In this document: positions 53,279-61,872 of the stretch, in pieces
How positions within the stretch are numbered: position 1 is the first letter of the stretch
Layout of the letters: each line of letters opens with the position of its first letter
DNA from: Streptomyces sp. CG4
GTDB taxonomy: Bacteria; Actinomycetota; Actinomycetes; Streptomycetales; Streptomycetaceae
Direction: 5' to 3'
Length of the DNA: 64,000 bases
Assembly (NCBI RefSeq): GCF_041080655.1
Contig: NZ_CP163525.1
Location: 1,736,001-1,800,000 of the forward strand
The notes under the pieces: generated by a model
Databases searched by the model: none
What the model was told of the DNA's origin: nothing
The model's input: only the letters and a program-made list of their open reading frames with translations
Translations under genes and position numbers: made by a program

Positions 53279-53294
53279 GAGAACGTTCGTTTTC
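53279..53294. promoter_or_regulatory. TetR autoregulatory operator candidate
   Basis: GAGAACGTTCGTTTTC matches the GAGAAC-N4-GTTCTC family with two changes in the right half. It overlaps an upstream ATG (53277) and precedes the chosen GTG start of the TetR gene by 18 bases. Confidence 0.6.
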
Positions 53295-53312
53295 GAGAAT
53301 GAGGTGATCGAG

Positions 53313-53888
53313 GTGGAACTCGAAGCGACTGAGCAGCGGATCCTCGACGCTGCAGAGGAACTGTTCTACGGCCAGGGCATACAGTCGGTGGGAATGGACG
53401 CGATCCGCAGCGCCTCCGCAGTGCCCCTCAAACGCCTGTACCAGATCTTCCCTTCCAAGAACTCCCTGGTCGAGGCGTACCTGAGGCGGCGGGACGCGAG
53501 ATGGCTTCGCGATCTGGCTCAGTACGTGGATACCCACGACTCACCCACGCAGCGGATTCTGGCAGTCTTCGACTGGCTGTTCCTCTGGTTCAACGAGCCG
53601 GGCTTCCGCGGCTGCGGCTTCATCAACTCCTTCGGGGAGCTGGGAGCGACCTCCCAGGCTGTGGCCGATATCGCGAAAGCCCACAAGAATGCCTTCCGGC
53701 GGTATCTCGCCGACCTCGTGGCCGCCGCCGACGTACCCACGTGGCTGACCGACCAGCTCGTTCTCCTCGCCGAGGGCGCGATGACCACAGCGGCCATCTC
53801 CGGGTCTCCAGAGCCCGCCCGTCACGCCAAGGACGCCGCACGCATCTTGCTGCGGACCGCTCACTCAGCCATCGTCGCCGCTGTCTGA
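53313..53888 (+). CDS. TetR-family transcriptional regulator
   Basis: The GTG at 53313 with GAGG upstream gives 191 residues; the ATG at 53277 lies inside the operator and is less likely. The helix-turn-helix reads ATEQRILDAAEELFYGQGIQ then VPLKRLYQIFPSKNSLVEAYL. The C-terminal domain (FLWFNEPGFRGCGFINSFGEL, AEGAMTTAAIS) is typical of a YxaF/LmrA-like TetR subgroup. It probably represses itself and the DUF1348 gene through the shared palindromes. Confidence 0.85.
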   Translation: MELEATEQRILDAAEELFYGQGIQSVGMDAIRSASAVPLKRLYQIFPSKNSLVEAYLRRRDARWLRDLAQYVDTHDSPTQRILAVFDWLFLWFNEPGFRGCGFINSFGELGATSQAVADIAKAHKNAFRRYLADLVAAADVPTWLTDQLVLLAEGAMTTAAISGSPEPARHAKDAARILLRTAHSAIVAAV

Positions 53889-53950
53889 GCACGCGATGGC
53901 AAGCGGCAGGGACCGGGAGCAACAGCCCTGATCGCTCGAAGCTGATCGGC

Positions 53951-53995
53951 GTGCCCGCCGGGCGCCTCATCGGCAATGGGGCGCCCGGCGGGCAC
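53951..53995. terminator. Bidirectional terminator hairpin
   Basis: A perfect 16-base GC-rich stem (GTGCCCGCCGGGCGCC and its complement) with a 13-base loop separates the convergent TetR and cynS genes. Confidence 0.8.
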
Positions 53996-54022
53996 GCGGC
54001 ACGACAGGCCGGTGACGTCGGA

Positions 54023-54493
54023 TCAGAACGGCTTGGTGGGCAGGTACTTGCCGTCCAGGGTGATGACCGCGCGCTCACCGCCTTCGGGGTCGGCCACCTT
54101 CTTGACGTCGAGCTTGAAGTTGATTGCGCTGATGATGCCGTCGCCGAATTGTTCGTGGATCAGGGCCTTGAGCGTGGTGCCGTAGACCTGGATGATCTCG
54201 TAGAAACGGTAGATCGTCGGGTCGGTCGGGATGCCGCCAGGAATGGAGCCGCGGGTCGGGATGCTCTGCAGCAGCACTGCCGCCTCCTCGTCCAGGTCCA
54301 GCAACTCGGCGACTGCCCTCGCGGCGTCCACCGGCAACGGATGCTGACCCAGCAGGGCGGCGGTGGTGAACGCGACCGACAGGCCGGTGACGTCGGCGAT
54401 CTGCTGCCAGGACAGGTCCTTGCGCGTCTTGGCCTCAACAATCACAGCGGCCAGAGCATGGCGGGCGGCGGGGTCGAACTGAGCTTGCACCAT
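54023..54493 (-). CDS. cynS: Cyanate hydratase (cyanase)
   Basis: The 156-residue protein from ATG 54493 has an N-terminal helix-turn-helix-like domain ([28 protein letters not shown]) and the cyanase C-terminal domain with the catalytic Arg/Glu/Ser region ([38 protein letters not shown]). It converts cyanate and bicarbonate to ammonia and CO2. GGAAAGGA precedes the start. The carbonic anhydrase gene just upstream supplies bicarbonate. Confidence 0.95.
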   Translation of the reverse strand: MVQAQFDPAARHALAAVIVEAKTRKDLSWQQIADVTGLSVAFTTAALLGQHPLPVDAARAVAELLDLDEEAAVLLQSIPTRGSIPGGIPTDPTIYRFYEIIQVYGTTLKALIHEQFGDGIISAINFKLDVKKVADPEGGERAVITLDGKYLPTKPF

Positions 54494-54519
54494 GAGGGTG
54501 TTCCTTTCCAACGGGCGGA

Positions 54520-55128
54520 TCAGGCCGCGAGGGCGGCGGAGCGGCCTGTGACGGGGTCGAGTTGGTCGACCGCGCCGGTGGGGATGTCGTAGACCCAGCC
54601 GCGCAGTGTGACGGTTTTGGCTGCCAGCGCCCGGATGACGCAGGGGTGCGTGGCAAGGTTGGCCAGTTGAGCGATCACGTTGTGCCATACCAGAGCACTT
54701 ACCTTGTCCGTCCCGGGCTCGGCACAGGCCGCACGGGCCCGGGAGGCGTCCGCGTGCCGCAGCCAGTGGGCCATGGCCGGCAGGGCGGCGAGGTCGTGGC
54801 CGTCGGCCAGGGCGGTCATCGCACCACAGGCGGAATGCCCGCAGACGACGATGTCGGACACGCCCAGGACGGCGACGGCGTACTCGATGCTCGCCGTGAC
54901 CCCTTCGGCGCTGGGGGCGTACGCGGGCACCAGGTTTCCGGCCGTGCGGATGACGAACAGCTCGCCCGGCTCGCTCTGCGTGATCAACTCCGGTATGACG
55001 CGGGCGTCGGAGCAGCTGATGAACAAGGTGCTGGGCTGGTGCGTGGCGGCAAGGTGCTGAAAGCGCGCCGCCTTGGCAGGGAAGACGCCCCGCTGAAAAT
55101 GTGCGATTCCCGCTGCGAGGTCTTGCAC
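54520..55128 (-). CDS. cynT: Beta-class carbonic anhydrase of the cyanate operon
   Basis: The GTG at 55128, with AAAGGAG 6 bases upstream, gives 202 residues. Zinc ligands are visible as Cys-x-Asp-x-Arg in [11 protein letters not shown] and His-x2-Cys in CGHSACGAM. It recycles CO2 to bicarbonate for the cyanase, preventing bicarbonate depletion. It is the first gene of the cynT-cynS unit, with 26 bases between the genes. Confidence 0.92.
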   Translation of the reverse strand: MQDLAAGIAHFQRGVFPAKAARFQHLAATHQPSTLFISCSDARVIPELITQSEPGELFVIRTAGNLVPAYAPSAEGVTASIEYAVAVLGVSDIVVCGHSACGAMTALADGHDLAALPAMAHWLRHADASRARAACAEPGTDKVSALVWHNVIAQLANLATHPCVIRALAAKTVTLRGWVYDIPTGAVDQLDPVTGRSAALAA

Positions 55129-55217
55129 GGTCACTCCTTTCGGGGGTGGCGAACGTGTGCGGGTTGGCAAGATCCACCATGCATGAGCTGTGCTTATAGC
55201 GTCCAAGGCGCATGGGG

Positions 55218-55230
55218 AATAGGATCTATT
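55218..55230. promoter_or_regulatory. Palindrome AATAG-GAT-CTATT in the cynR-cynT promoter region
   Basis: It lies in the 124-base divergent region, 22 bases before the cynR start. Related TATAG/CTATA half-sites flank it (near 55195 and 55240). This arrangement fits a LysR-type regulator binding several half-sites. Confidence 0.5.
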
Positions 55231-55252
55231 GGTTGTGTCTATAGTGGGTGCC

Positions 55253-56161
55253 ATGGGCTTCGAACTGCGTCATCTGCGTTATCTCATCGCCGTCGCTGAA
55301 CACGGCAGCTTCACCCGCGCCGCCGAAGCCCTGCACATCTCCCAGCCAACCCTGTCTCAGCAGATCAAACAGATGGAACGCGTGATGGGCACGCAGCTGC
55401 TGGACCGTACCGGTCGTGCCGTACGACTCACCGACGCCGGTGAGACCTACGTCCACTACGCCCGTCGCGCCCTGCAGGAACTCGCCACTGCCGAACGTGC
55501 CGTCCACGACGTCGCCGACCTCTCCCGCGGTAGCCTGCGCCTGGCGGTCACCCCCACCTTCACCGCCTACCTCATCGGCCCCCTCGCCGGACAGTTCCAC
55601 TCCCGCCATCCCCATATCGGCCTGAGCATCAGGGAATTGACTCAGGATCGCATCGAGTCCGCCCTCCTCGCCGACGACCTCGACCTCGGCATCGCATTTC
55701 ACGGTTCCCACCTGCCCGGCATCACCACAGGCGACTTGTTCACCGAAGCCCTCAGCCTCGTCGTCGGCACCCACCACCCCTACGCCGACCGCACCGGACC
55801 GCTACCCGTGCGAGAACTGGAGGGATGCCCTCTGGCCCTGCTCAGCAGTGACTTCGCCACCCGCGGGCACATTGACACCTACTTCGGCCGGCACCACACC
55901 ACACCGCACATCGCGGTGGAGGCCAACTCGATCAATGCGGTCACCGAAATAGTCCGGCGCACCCCTCTGGCCTCCGTCCTGCCCGAGGCCGTCGCCCACG
56001 ATCACCCACATCTGCACACCGTCCCCCTCGACCCGCCCCTGCCCGAGCGCACCGTTGCTTTGCTCCGTCGCTCGGGCTCCTACCAGAGCGCCGCCGCCCG
56101 GGCGTTCGCCCGCCTCACCCGACAATGGGTTGCCTCCAGCGGGTACCCCGCCTCCCCGTGA
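55253..56161 (+). CDS. cynR: LysR-family regulator of the cyanate operon (CynR-like)
   Basis: The ATG at 55253 gives 302 residues. The N-terminus (MGFELRHLRYLIAVAEHGSF, ISQPTLSQQIKQMERVMGTQ) and the segment LAVTPTFTAYLIGPLAGQFHSRHP are CynR-like. It is transcribed divergently from cynT-cynS, the standard cyn arrangement, and probably activates that operon in response to cyanate. Confidence 0.88.
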   Translation: MGFELRHLRYLIAVAEHGSFTRAAEALHISQPTLSQQIKQMERVMGTQLLDRTGRAVRLTDAGETYVHYARRALQELATAERAVHDVADLSRGSLRLAVTPTFTAYLIGPLAGQFHSRHPHIGLSIRELTQDRIESALLADDLDLGIAFHGSHLPGITTGDLFTEALSLVVGTHHPYADRTGPLPVRELEGCPLALLSSDFATRGHIDTYFGRHHTTPHIAVEANSINAVTEIVRRTPLASVLPEAVAHDHPHLHTVPLDPPLPERTVALLRRSGSYQSAAARAFARLTRQWVASSGYPASP

Positions 56162-56202
56162 AGCGCGGCGTGGCTGTACCGCCGCTTCCCGCTGTCTTCA
56201 CT

Positions 56203-56859
56203 TCAGATGATGGTGACGGTCGTCGACGTCGAGACCCGGTCGCCGACCGCGAACTCCAGGCTGGTGGTGCCCGTCGGCGCGTCGTCGTCGGCACTCACGC
56301 AGACCCACATGACCGACTGTGATCCGGCGCCGGCGTCGGGAACACCCAGGTCGACATCGGAGAAACTCAGCGACTGTCCGTCATCGGAAATAGTCCCCAT
56401 GTAGGCGGTGGTTCTCCCGCGGTCGTCCATGACGGTCAGTTGATGACCGGGGTTGCCCGGCACACCGAACCGCATGCCGGCGTCGGCCGGAAGAACCGTG
56501 GTGACCGTTTGCAGGGGGATGTGTTGCGATCCGTTGTTCCGCACCTCAACGCCCGGGTACCTGGGCGATCCGCCGCGTTCCAAGGTCACCGGAGCGCCGC
56601 CGGGGGACACGGTCAACGCCGGTGTGACGACGACCGTTGTGGAGGGGGACGTCTTTCCTCCGACAGTGAAGGACAGGCTCGTGGCACCGAGCGGGGCGTC
56701 GTGGCCGGCGCTCACGGCGACCCACATCACCGTTGTCCCGGGCAGCTTCAGGTCCACGTTCGAGAAGACCAGCGAGGATCCGTCCTCCGACAGGCTTCCC
56801 GTGTACGGAGTCGTCTGCTGGTTCGACGCCATCCACGGTGGACCGACCGTATGACTCAT
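56203..56859 (-). CDS. Protein with two related about 100-residue beta-rich domains
   Basis: From ATG 56859 (MSHTVGPPWMAS) the product is about 218 residues; another ATG lies 6 bases upstream. Two similar blocks repeat: YTGSLSEDGSSLVFSNVDLKL, VMWVAVSAGHDAPLGATSLSF and YMGTISDDGQSLSFSDVDLGV, VMWVCVSADDDAPTGTTSLEF, each ending in a TSTTV strand. The first copy lacks the leading part seen in the second (VTLERGGSPRYPGVEVRNNG), and no signal peptide is present. The 5' end may therefore be truncated. The function is unknown. Confidence 0.55.
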   Translation of the reverse strand: MSHTVGPPWMASNQQTTPYTGSLSEDGSSLVFSNVDLKLPGTTVMWVAVSAGHDAPLGATSLSFTVGGKTSPSTTVVVTPALTVSPGGAPVTLERGGSPRYPGVEVRNNGSQHIPLQTVTTVLPADAGMRFGVPGNPGHQLTVMDDRGRTTAYMGTISDDGQSLSFSDVDLGVPDAGAGSQSVMWVCVSADDDAPTGTTSLEFAVGDRVSTSTTVTII

Positions 56860-57013
56860 GGGCATCCAGACTGATCGGCGAACAACCTCGTCATGAGATC
56901 GACGGGGTTGGTGCGCATGCCGCCCGCTGTCCCTTCCGCCCGTTCCGTGCGACGGACCTGCCCTGCGGCCGCGTAGAGCAGACGACGGATTCACTCACGG
57001 AGGGGACTGCTCA

Positions 57014-58036
57014 GTGACAGCACGTGCACTCAAGGGGGCGGTGCGGGGTGTCAGGGGTACGGCGATCGCGGCGGCGGCGATGGCTGTGCTGACCGCGTCG
57101 CAGGCACCGGGGGCGGTCTCGGCCGAGGCCGCGGAGCCCGCGCGGAAGGCGGCACCCGCCGAGCACGACCCCAGCGTCACCGGCGACACTCCGTACCGCA
57201 CCGGCCTTCCCCCGCTGCGGACACGGAAGAACGGCTCGGCACCGGAAGTGACGGGCGGCGGCGCCCTGCCCGCGAGCGTGTTCGCGGCGTACCGGCGTGC
57301 CGAGGAGGAGCTGGCGCGCAGCGCCCCCGGCTGCCGGCTGCGCTGGCAACTGCTGGCCGCTATCGGGCAGGTGGAGTCCGGGCAGGCAGGGGGCGGCCGG
57401 GTGACCCCGGACGGTACGACCGTGACGCCCATCCTCGGCCCGCGGCTGTCCGGCGGCGCCTTCGCCGTCGTGGCGGACACCGACGGCGGCGCGTACGACG
57501 GGGACGCGGTGTACGACCGGGCGGTCGGCCCGATGCAGTTCATCCCGTCCACCTGGGCCCGTTGGGGCGCGGACGGCAACGGCGACGGGCGGAAGGACCC
57601 GAACAACGTCTACGACGCGGCGCTCGCCGCCGGCCGCTACCTGTGCGCGGGCGGCCGCGACCTGTCGAACCCCGCCGACCTGGACCGGGCGATCCTGGGC
57701 TACAACCACTCGGACGCCTATCGGCGCACCGTCAAAGCCTGGTACGCGTACTACCTGACCGGACACCGCGTAGTGCCGGACGCGTCCGCCGGATCCCGGT
57801 CGGACCGGCCGAAGCCGTCCCGCCCGATGAGGCCGAAGCCCTCGCCTCCGAAGCCGTCGCACGACCGGAAGCCGGTCCCTGCTCCTTCGCCCACGTCGTC
57901 GACGCCGCCCGCCTCACCCTCCCCCAGCCCGTCCCGGACGGCCGGCGTGCCGAAGGCGTCCGGAACGCCGCTGGTCCCCGTCCCCGAGCCGACCGTCATG
58001 CTGCCCGGCGGTGTGCTGCCCGACGCAGGCAGCTGA
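57014..58036 (+). CDS. Secreted lytic transglycosylase-like protein with Pro-rich tail
   Basis: The GTG at 57014, after GGAGGGG, gives 340 residues. A signal peptide (GTAIAAAAMAVLTASQAPGAVSA) is followed by a lysozyme-like transglycosylase domain: LLAAIGQVESGQAGGGRV with the catalytic Glu, YDRAVGPMQFIPSTWARWG, NVYDAALAAGRYLC and AILGYNHSDAYRRTVKAWY. A Pro/Ser/Lys-rich tail of about 85 residues may associate with the cell wall. It cleaves peptidoglycan outside the cell. Confidence 0.88.
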   Translation: MTARALKGAVRGVRGTAIAAAAMAVLTASQAPGAVSAEAAEPARKAAPAEHDPSVTGDTPYRTGLPPLRTRKNGSAPEVTGGGALPASVFAAYRRAEEELARSAPGCRLRWQLLAAIGQVESGQAGGGRVTPDGTTVTPILGPRLSGGAFAVVADTDGGAYDGDAVYDRAVGPMQFIPSTWARWGADGNGDGRKDPNNVYDAALAAGRYLCAGGRDLSNPADLDRAILGYNHSDAYRRTVKAWYAYYLTGHRVVPDASAGSRSDRPKPSRPMRPKPSPPKPSHDRKPVPAPSPTSSTPPASPSPSPSRTAGVPKASGTPLVPVPEPTVMLPGGVLPDAGS

Positions 58037-58154
58037 CCACGGGCAACAGCTGGAACACGATGAGCGCCTCCCCCTCCACAACCGCGACTACTCGGCGGTA
58101 ATGTCGCCACCCGCCGGAAGCACAGGACCGGCGGGTGAGTGCAAAGGGGCTCTC

Positions 58155-59228
58155 ATGGCGACGGACATGCCTGCGGACACAGCGGCCGCCGACGAGCGTT
58201 GGCAGCGTATGTGGAGCCATCGCGAGCAGCTGCTCAAGGTGGCCCGGCGGCGCTCCATGAGCCAGGAGGACGCCGAGGACGCCGTGCACGAGGCGATGCT
58301 GCGGGCCGCGGAGCGCCCGGACCTCGATGACGAGCGGCTCGGCGCCTGGCTGACGACGGTGACGATGCGGCTGTGCGTCGACCGGCACCGGCAGGTCAAC
58401 CGCGAGGCCGAGGTGGGCAGCCGCCCCACGCTCGTCGCGCCGGGCCCGGTCCCCGTCGAGGAGGCGGTGTGCGACCGGGCCGAGGCGAGGTGGCTCGCCG
58501 TGCGCAGCGGGGAGTTGCCCGCCCGGCAGGCGGAGGCGCTGCGGCTGAAGTCCGAGGACCTGGACGTGAGCCAGGTCGCGGTGCGGATGGGGCTCAGCTA
58601 CCGGACCGTCGAGTCGCTGCTCGCCCGGGCCCGGCGGACGCTGCGCGCCTCGCTGGCCGGGACGCTCGGACTGGTGCTGTTCCTGGTCGGGCGCGGGCGG
58701 CTGCGCGGGGGCGGCAAGGCCCAGGCGGTCGCGGTCACCTCGACGGCGGCGACCCTGGCAGTGGCGGGACTCGTGCTGCCGCACGCGCTCCACGCGAGCG
58801 GAAACCGGAACGATCCGGCGCCGCGGTCGGCCGTCTCCAGCGACGCGCGGGTCCGGCGCAGCGCGGCCACGGGCCAGGGGCTCACCCCCATGACGCGCCC
58901 CTCCTCGCCTCCGGCGCCCGGGGCCCGGGGCCGGACGCCCTCGCCCAGCAGGGGCACATCCCTGCCGTTGCCGGCGCCCTTGCCGTCCCTGCCGGACGTG
59001 TCCTCGCCCCCGCTCCCGGAGTTGTCGGCACCGCAGGTCCCGCAGGTGCCCGACGTGCCGAAGGTGCCGGGCCTGCCGACGAGGTCGGCCGCCTCGTCGG
59101 TCCCGTCTCTTCCCCCGGCCTCGGCCGTACCGGCCGCTCCACTCCCCGCCCCCGTTCCCACCCCGAGGACGCCTGCGAGGACGCCTTCGGGGACGCCTGC
59201 GAGGACGCCGGCGCCGAAGCTGCCTTAG
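58155..59228 (+). CDS. ECF-type sigma factor with C-terminal membrane segment and Pro-rich extension
   Basis: The ATG at 58155 after AAAGGGG gives 357 residues. Region 2 (LLKVARRRSMSQEDAEDAVHEAML) and region 4 (PARQAEALRLKSEDLDVSQVAVRM then GLSYRTVESLLARARRTL) form a complete ECF sigma factor in the first 185 residues. Two hydrophobic stretches follow (LAGTLGLVLFLVGRG, AVTSTAATLAVAGLVLP) and then an about 120-residue Pro/Ser/Ala-rich tail. No anti-sigma gene is adjacent. The membrane extension may itself tether or silence the sigma domain. Confidence 0.82.
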   Translation: MATDMPADTAAADERWQRMWSHREQLLKVARRRSMSQEDAEDAVHEAMLRAAERPDLDDERLGAWLTTVTMRLCVDRHRQVNREAEVGSRPTLVAPGPVPVEEAVCDRAEARWLAVRSGELPARQAEALRLKSEDLDVSQVAVRMGLSYRTVESLLARARRTLRASLAGTLGLVLFLVGRGRLRGGGKAQAVAVTSTAATLAVAGLVLPHALHASGNRNDPAPRSAVSSDARVRRSAATGQGLTPMTRPSSPPAPGARGRTPSPSRGTSLPLPAPLPSLPDVSSPPLPELSAPQVPQVPDVPKVPGLPTRSAASSVPSLPPASAVPAAPLPAPVPTPRTPARTPSGTPARTPAPKLP

Positions 59229-59336
59229 CGACCCGCACCCGCGCCGCAAAAAAATCTCCGTCCGCCGCGACGGACGCCCCGCCCCTCCCCGTAGAGCAGA
59301 TGTCGAAGCTGCTTCACGGGCGAAGGGCGGGACCGG

Positions 59337-60266
59337 ATGGGTGCGGAGATCTGTGTGGAAGGGCTGACCAAGTCCTTCGGTTCCCAGGTCATCTGGCAGG
59401 ACGTCTCACTGACGCTGCCCGCGGGGGAGGTCTCGGTGCTGCTCGGTCCCTCGGGGACGGGCAAGTCGGTGTTCCTGAAGACGCTCGTCGGGCTGCTGAA
59501 GCCGGAGCGCGGCTCCATCACGATCCAGGGCCGGGACATCACGAGGCTCCGTGAGCACGACCTGTACGAGGTGCGGAAGCTCTTCGGCGTGCTGTTCCAG
59601 GACGGCGCGCTGTTCGGCTCGATGAACCTGTACGACAACATCGCCTTCCCGCTGCGTGAGCACACCCGTAGGTCCGAGAGCGAGATCCGGCGCATCGTGC
59701 TGGAGAAGATGGAGATGGTCGGGCTGATAGGCGCCGAGGGGAAGCTGCCCGGCGAGATCTCCGGCGGGATGCGCAAGCGGGCCGGGCTGGCCCGCGCCCT
59801 GGTCCTCGACCCGGAGATCATCCTGTTCGACGAGCCGGACTCGGGCCTGGACCCGGTGCGCGTGGCCTACCTCAACCAGCTCATCGTCGACCTCAACGCG
59901 CAGATCGACGCGACCTTCCTGATCGTCACCCACGACATCGCCTCGGCCCGCCAGGTGCCGGACAACATCGGGCTGCTGTTCCGGCGCGAGCTGGTGATGT
60001 TCGGTCCCCGCGAGCGGCTGCTGACCAGTGACGAGCCCGTCGTACGGCAGTTCCTGAACGGCCGGATGCAGGGGCCGATCGGCATGGCGGAGGAGAAGGA
60101 CGCTGCCCAGGTCGAGCAGGAACTGGCCGGGATCGACGAGGGCGGCGGAGTGCGGGACATGACTCCCCGCCTGCTGCCGAGTGCGGGCATCTGCCGCCCG
60201 CCCCGCTGGGAGGCGATCGCGAGACGGGAGGCCGAACTGCACGGGAAGGCGGTGAACAGCGCATGA
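59337..60266 (+). CDS. ABC transporter ATPase of an Mce lipid-import system (MlaF/Mkl-like)
   Basis: The 309-residue ATPase has Walker A GPSGTGKSV, the signature SGGMRKRAGLARAL, Walker B ILFDEPDSGLDP and the H-loop VTHD. The SGGM variant is typical of Mla/Mce ATPases. Its stop overlaps the first YrbE permease start (ATGA). It powers import of lipids or sterols by the YrbE-Mce complex encoded downstream. Confidence 0.9.
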   Translation: MGAEICVEGLTKSFGSQVIWQDVSLTLPAGEVSVLLGPSGTGKSVFLKTLVGLLKPERGSITIQGRDITRLREHDLYEVRKLFGVLFQDGALFGSMNLYDNIAFPLREHTRRSESEIRRIVLEKMEMVGLIGAEGKLPGEISGGMRKRAGLARALVLDPEIILFDEPDSGLDPVRVAYLNQLIVDLNAQIDATFLIVTHDIASARQVPDNIGLLFRRELVMFGPRERLLTSDEPVVRQFLNGRMQGPIGMAEEKDAAQVEQELAGIDEGGGVRDMTPRLLPSAGICRPPRWEAIARREAELHGKAVNSA

Positions 60267-61033
60267 GTCTCTCCCCCACTGGTGCACTGCGGCACTCGGG
60301 CAACCTGTTCGCGATGGCGCTGGACGTCCTCCGGACCCTGCCCCGACGGCCTTTCCAGGCAAGGGAGTTCATCCAGCAGGCGTGGTTCGTCGCGAGTGTC
60401 ACGATCCTGCCGACGGCGCTGGTCTCGATCCCCTTCGGGGCGGTCATCGCGCTGCAGATCGGCAGCCTGACCCGGCAGCTCGGCGCGCAGTCCTTCTCCG
60501 GTGCCGCGTCCGTGCTCGCCGTGCTGCGCGAGGCCTCGCCGATCGTCACGGCGCTGCTGATCGCGGGCGCGGGCGGCACGGCGATCTGCGCGGACCTCGG
60601 GGCGCGCAGGATCCGGGACGAGATCGACGCGATGCAGGTGCTCGGCATCGACCCGATCCACCGGCTCGTCGTACCGCGGGTGCTGGCCTCGATGGTCGTG
60701 GCCGTCCTCCTCAACGGCCTCGTCTCGGTGGTCGGTGTCGCGGGCGGCTACTTCTTCAACGTCGTCCTCCAGCACGGCACGCCCGGCGCCTACCTGGCGT
60801 CCTTCACCACCCTCGCCCAGCTGTCCGACCTGTGGGCGGCGGAGATCAAGGCGCTGGTGTTCGGGGCCATCGCGGCGATCGTCGCCTCGTACAAGGGACT
60901 GACGGCGAAGGGCGGTCCGAAGGGCGTGGGCGACGCCGTCAACCAGTCCGTGGTGATCACCTTCATGTTGCTGTTCGTGACCAACTTCGTGATGACCGCG
61001 GTGTACTTCCAGGTCGTCCCGCAGAGGGGTTAG
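60263..61033 (+). CDS. MlaE/YrbE-family permease, first copy
   Basis: The 256-residue integral membrane protein contains the MlaE signature regions VSIPFGAVIALQIGSLTRQLG, REASPIVTALLIAGAGGTAICADLGARRIRDEIDAM and LGIDPIHRLVVPRV. It pairs with the second permease to form the transmembrane core. It is translationally coupled to the ATPase gene. Confidence 0.9.
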   Translation: MSLSPTGALRHSGNLFAMALDVLRTLPRRPFQAREFIQQAWFVASVTILPTALVSIPFGAVIALQIGSLTRQLGAQSFSGAASVLAVLREASPIVTALLIAGAGGTAICADLGARRIRDEIDAMQVLGIDPIHRLVVPRVLASMVVAVLLNGLVSVVGVAGGYFFNVVLQHGTPGAYLASFTTLAQLSDLWAAEIKALVFGAIAAIVASYKGLTAKGGPKGVGDAVNQSVVITFMLLFVTNFVMTAVYFQVVPQRG

Positions 61034-61036
61034 CCG

Positions 61037-61861
61037 ATGAGACCTCACAAAGTCCTCGATCGCCCCTTGCGCTCACTCGAAGAGCTGGGCAGTCAACTCT
61101 CCTTTTACGGCCGCTCGTTGATGTGGACGGGTCGCACCCTGCGCCGCTACAAGAAGGAGATCCTGCGGCTGCTCGCCGAGGTGAGCTTCGGCCGGGGCGC
61201 GCTCGCCGTGGTCGGCGGCACGGTCGGCGTGATCGCGTTCCTGTCCTTCTTCACCGGCACCGAGGTCGGCCTCCAGGGCTACGCGGCCCTCAACCAGCTC
61301 GGCACCTCCAACTTCGTGGCGTTCCTGTCGGCGTACTTCAACACCCGGGAGATCGCGCCGCTGGTGGCCGGACTCGCCCTGTCCGCGACGGTCGGCGCCG
61401 GGTTCACCGCGCAGCTCGGTGCGATGCGGATCAGCGAGGAGACCGACGCGCTGGAGGTGATGGGCGTCCCGTCGCTGCCGTTCCTGGTGACGACGCGGAT
61501 GATCGCCGGCTTCGTCGCGGTGATCCCGCTGTACGTGATCGGGCTGCTGTCCTCGTACCTGGCCGCCCGCACCATCACCACCGGCTACTACGGGCAGTCG
61601 ACGGGCACGTACGACCACTACTTCCACCAGTATCTGCCGCCCGTCGACGTGTTCTGGTCCTTCGGCAAGGTGATCGTCTTCGCCGTGCTGATCATCCTGG
61701 TGCACTGCTACTACGGCTACCACGCGAGCGGCGGCCCGGCCGGTGTCGGCGTCGCGGTGGGCCGGGCCGTGCGGACGTCGATCGTCGCCATCAACGTCCT
61801 GGACTTCTTCCTGAGCCTCGCGATCTGGGGCGCCAACACGACCGTACGCATAGCGGGGTGA
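61037..61861 (+). CDS. MlaE/YrbE-family permease, second copy
   Basis: The 274-residue protein starts 3 bases after the first permease. Conserved features are FFTGTEVGLQGYAAL, LSATVGAGFTAQLGAMRISEETDALEVMG and VPSLPFLVTTRMIAG. With the first permease it forms the heterodimeric channel of the Mce transporter. The stop overlaps a GTG in the mce gene frame. Confidence 0.9.
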   Translation: MRPHKVLDRPLRSLEELGSQLSFYGRSLMWTGRTLRRYKKEILRLLAEVSFGRGALAVVGGTVGVIAFLSFFTGTEVGLQGYAALNQLGTSNFVAFLSAYFNTREIAPLVAGLALSATVGAGFTAQLGAMRISEETDALEVMGVPSLPFLVTTRMIAGFVAVIPLYVIGLLSSYLAARTITTGYYGQSTGTYDHYFHQYLPPVDVFWSFGKVIVFAVLIILVHCYYGYHASGGPAGVGVAVGRAVRTSIVAINVLDFFLSLAIWGANTTVRIAG

Positions 61862-61872
61862 GAGCGGTGCAC

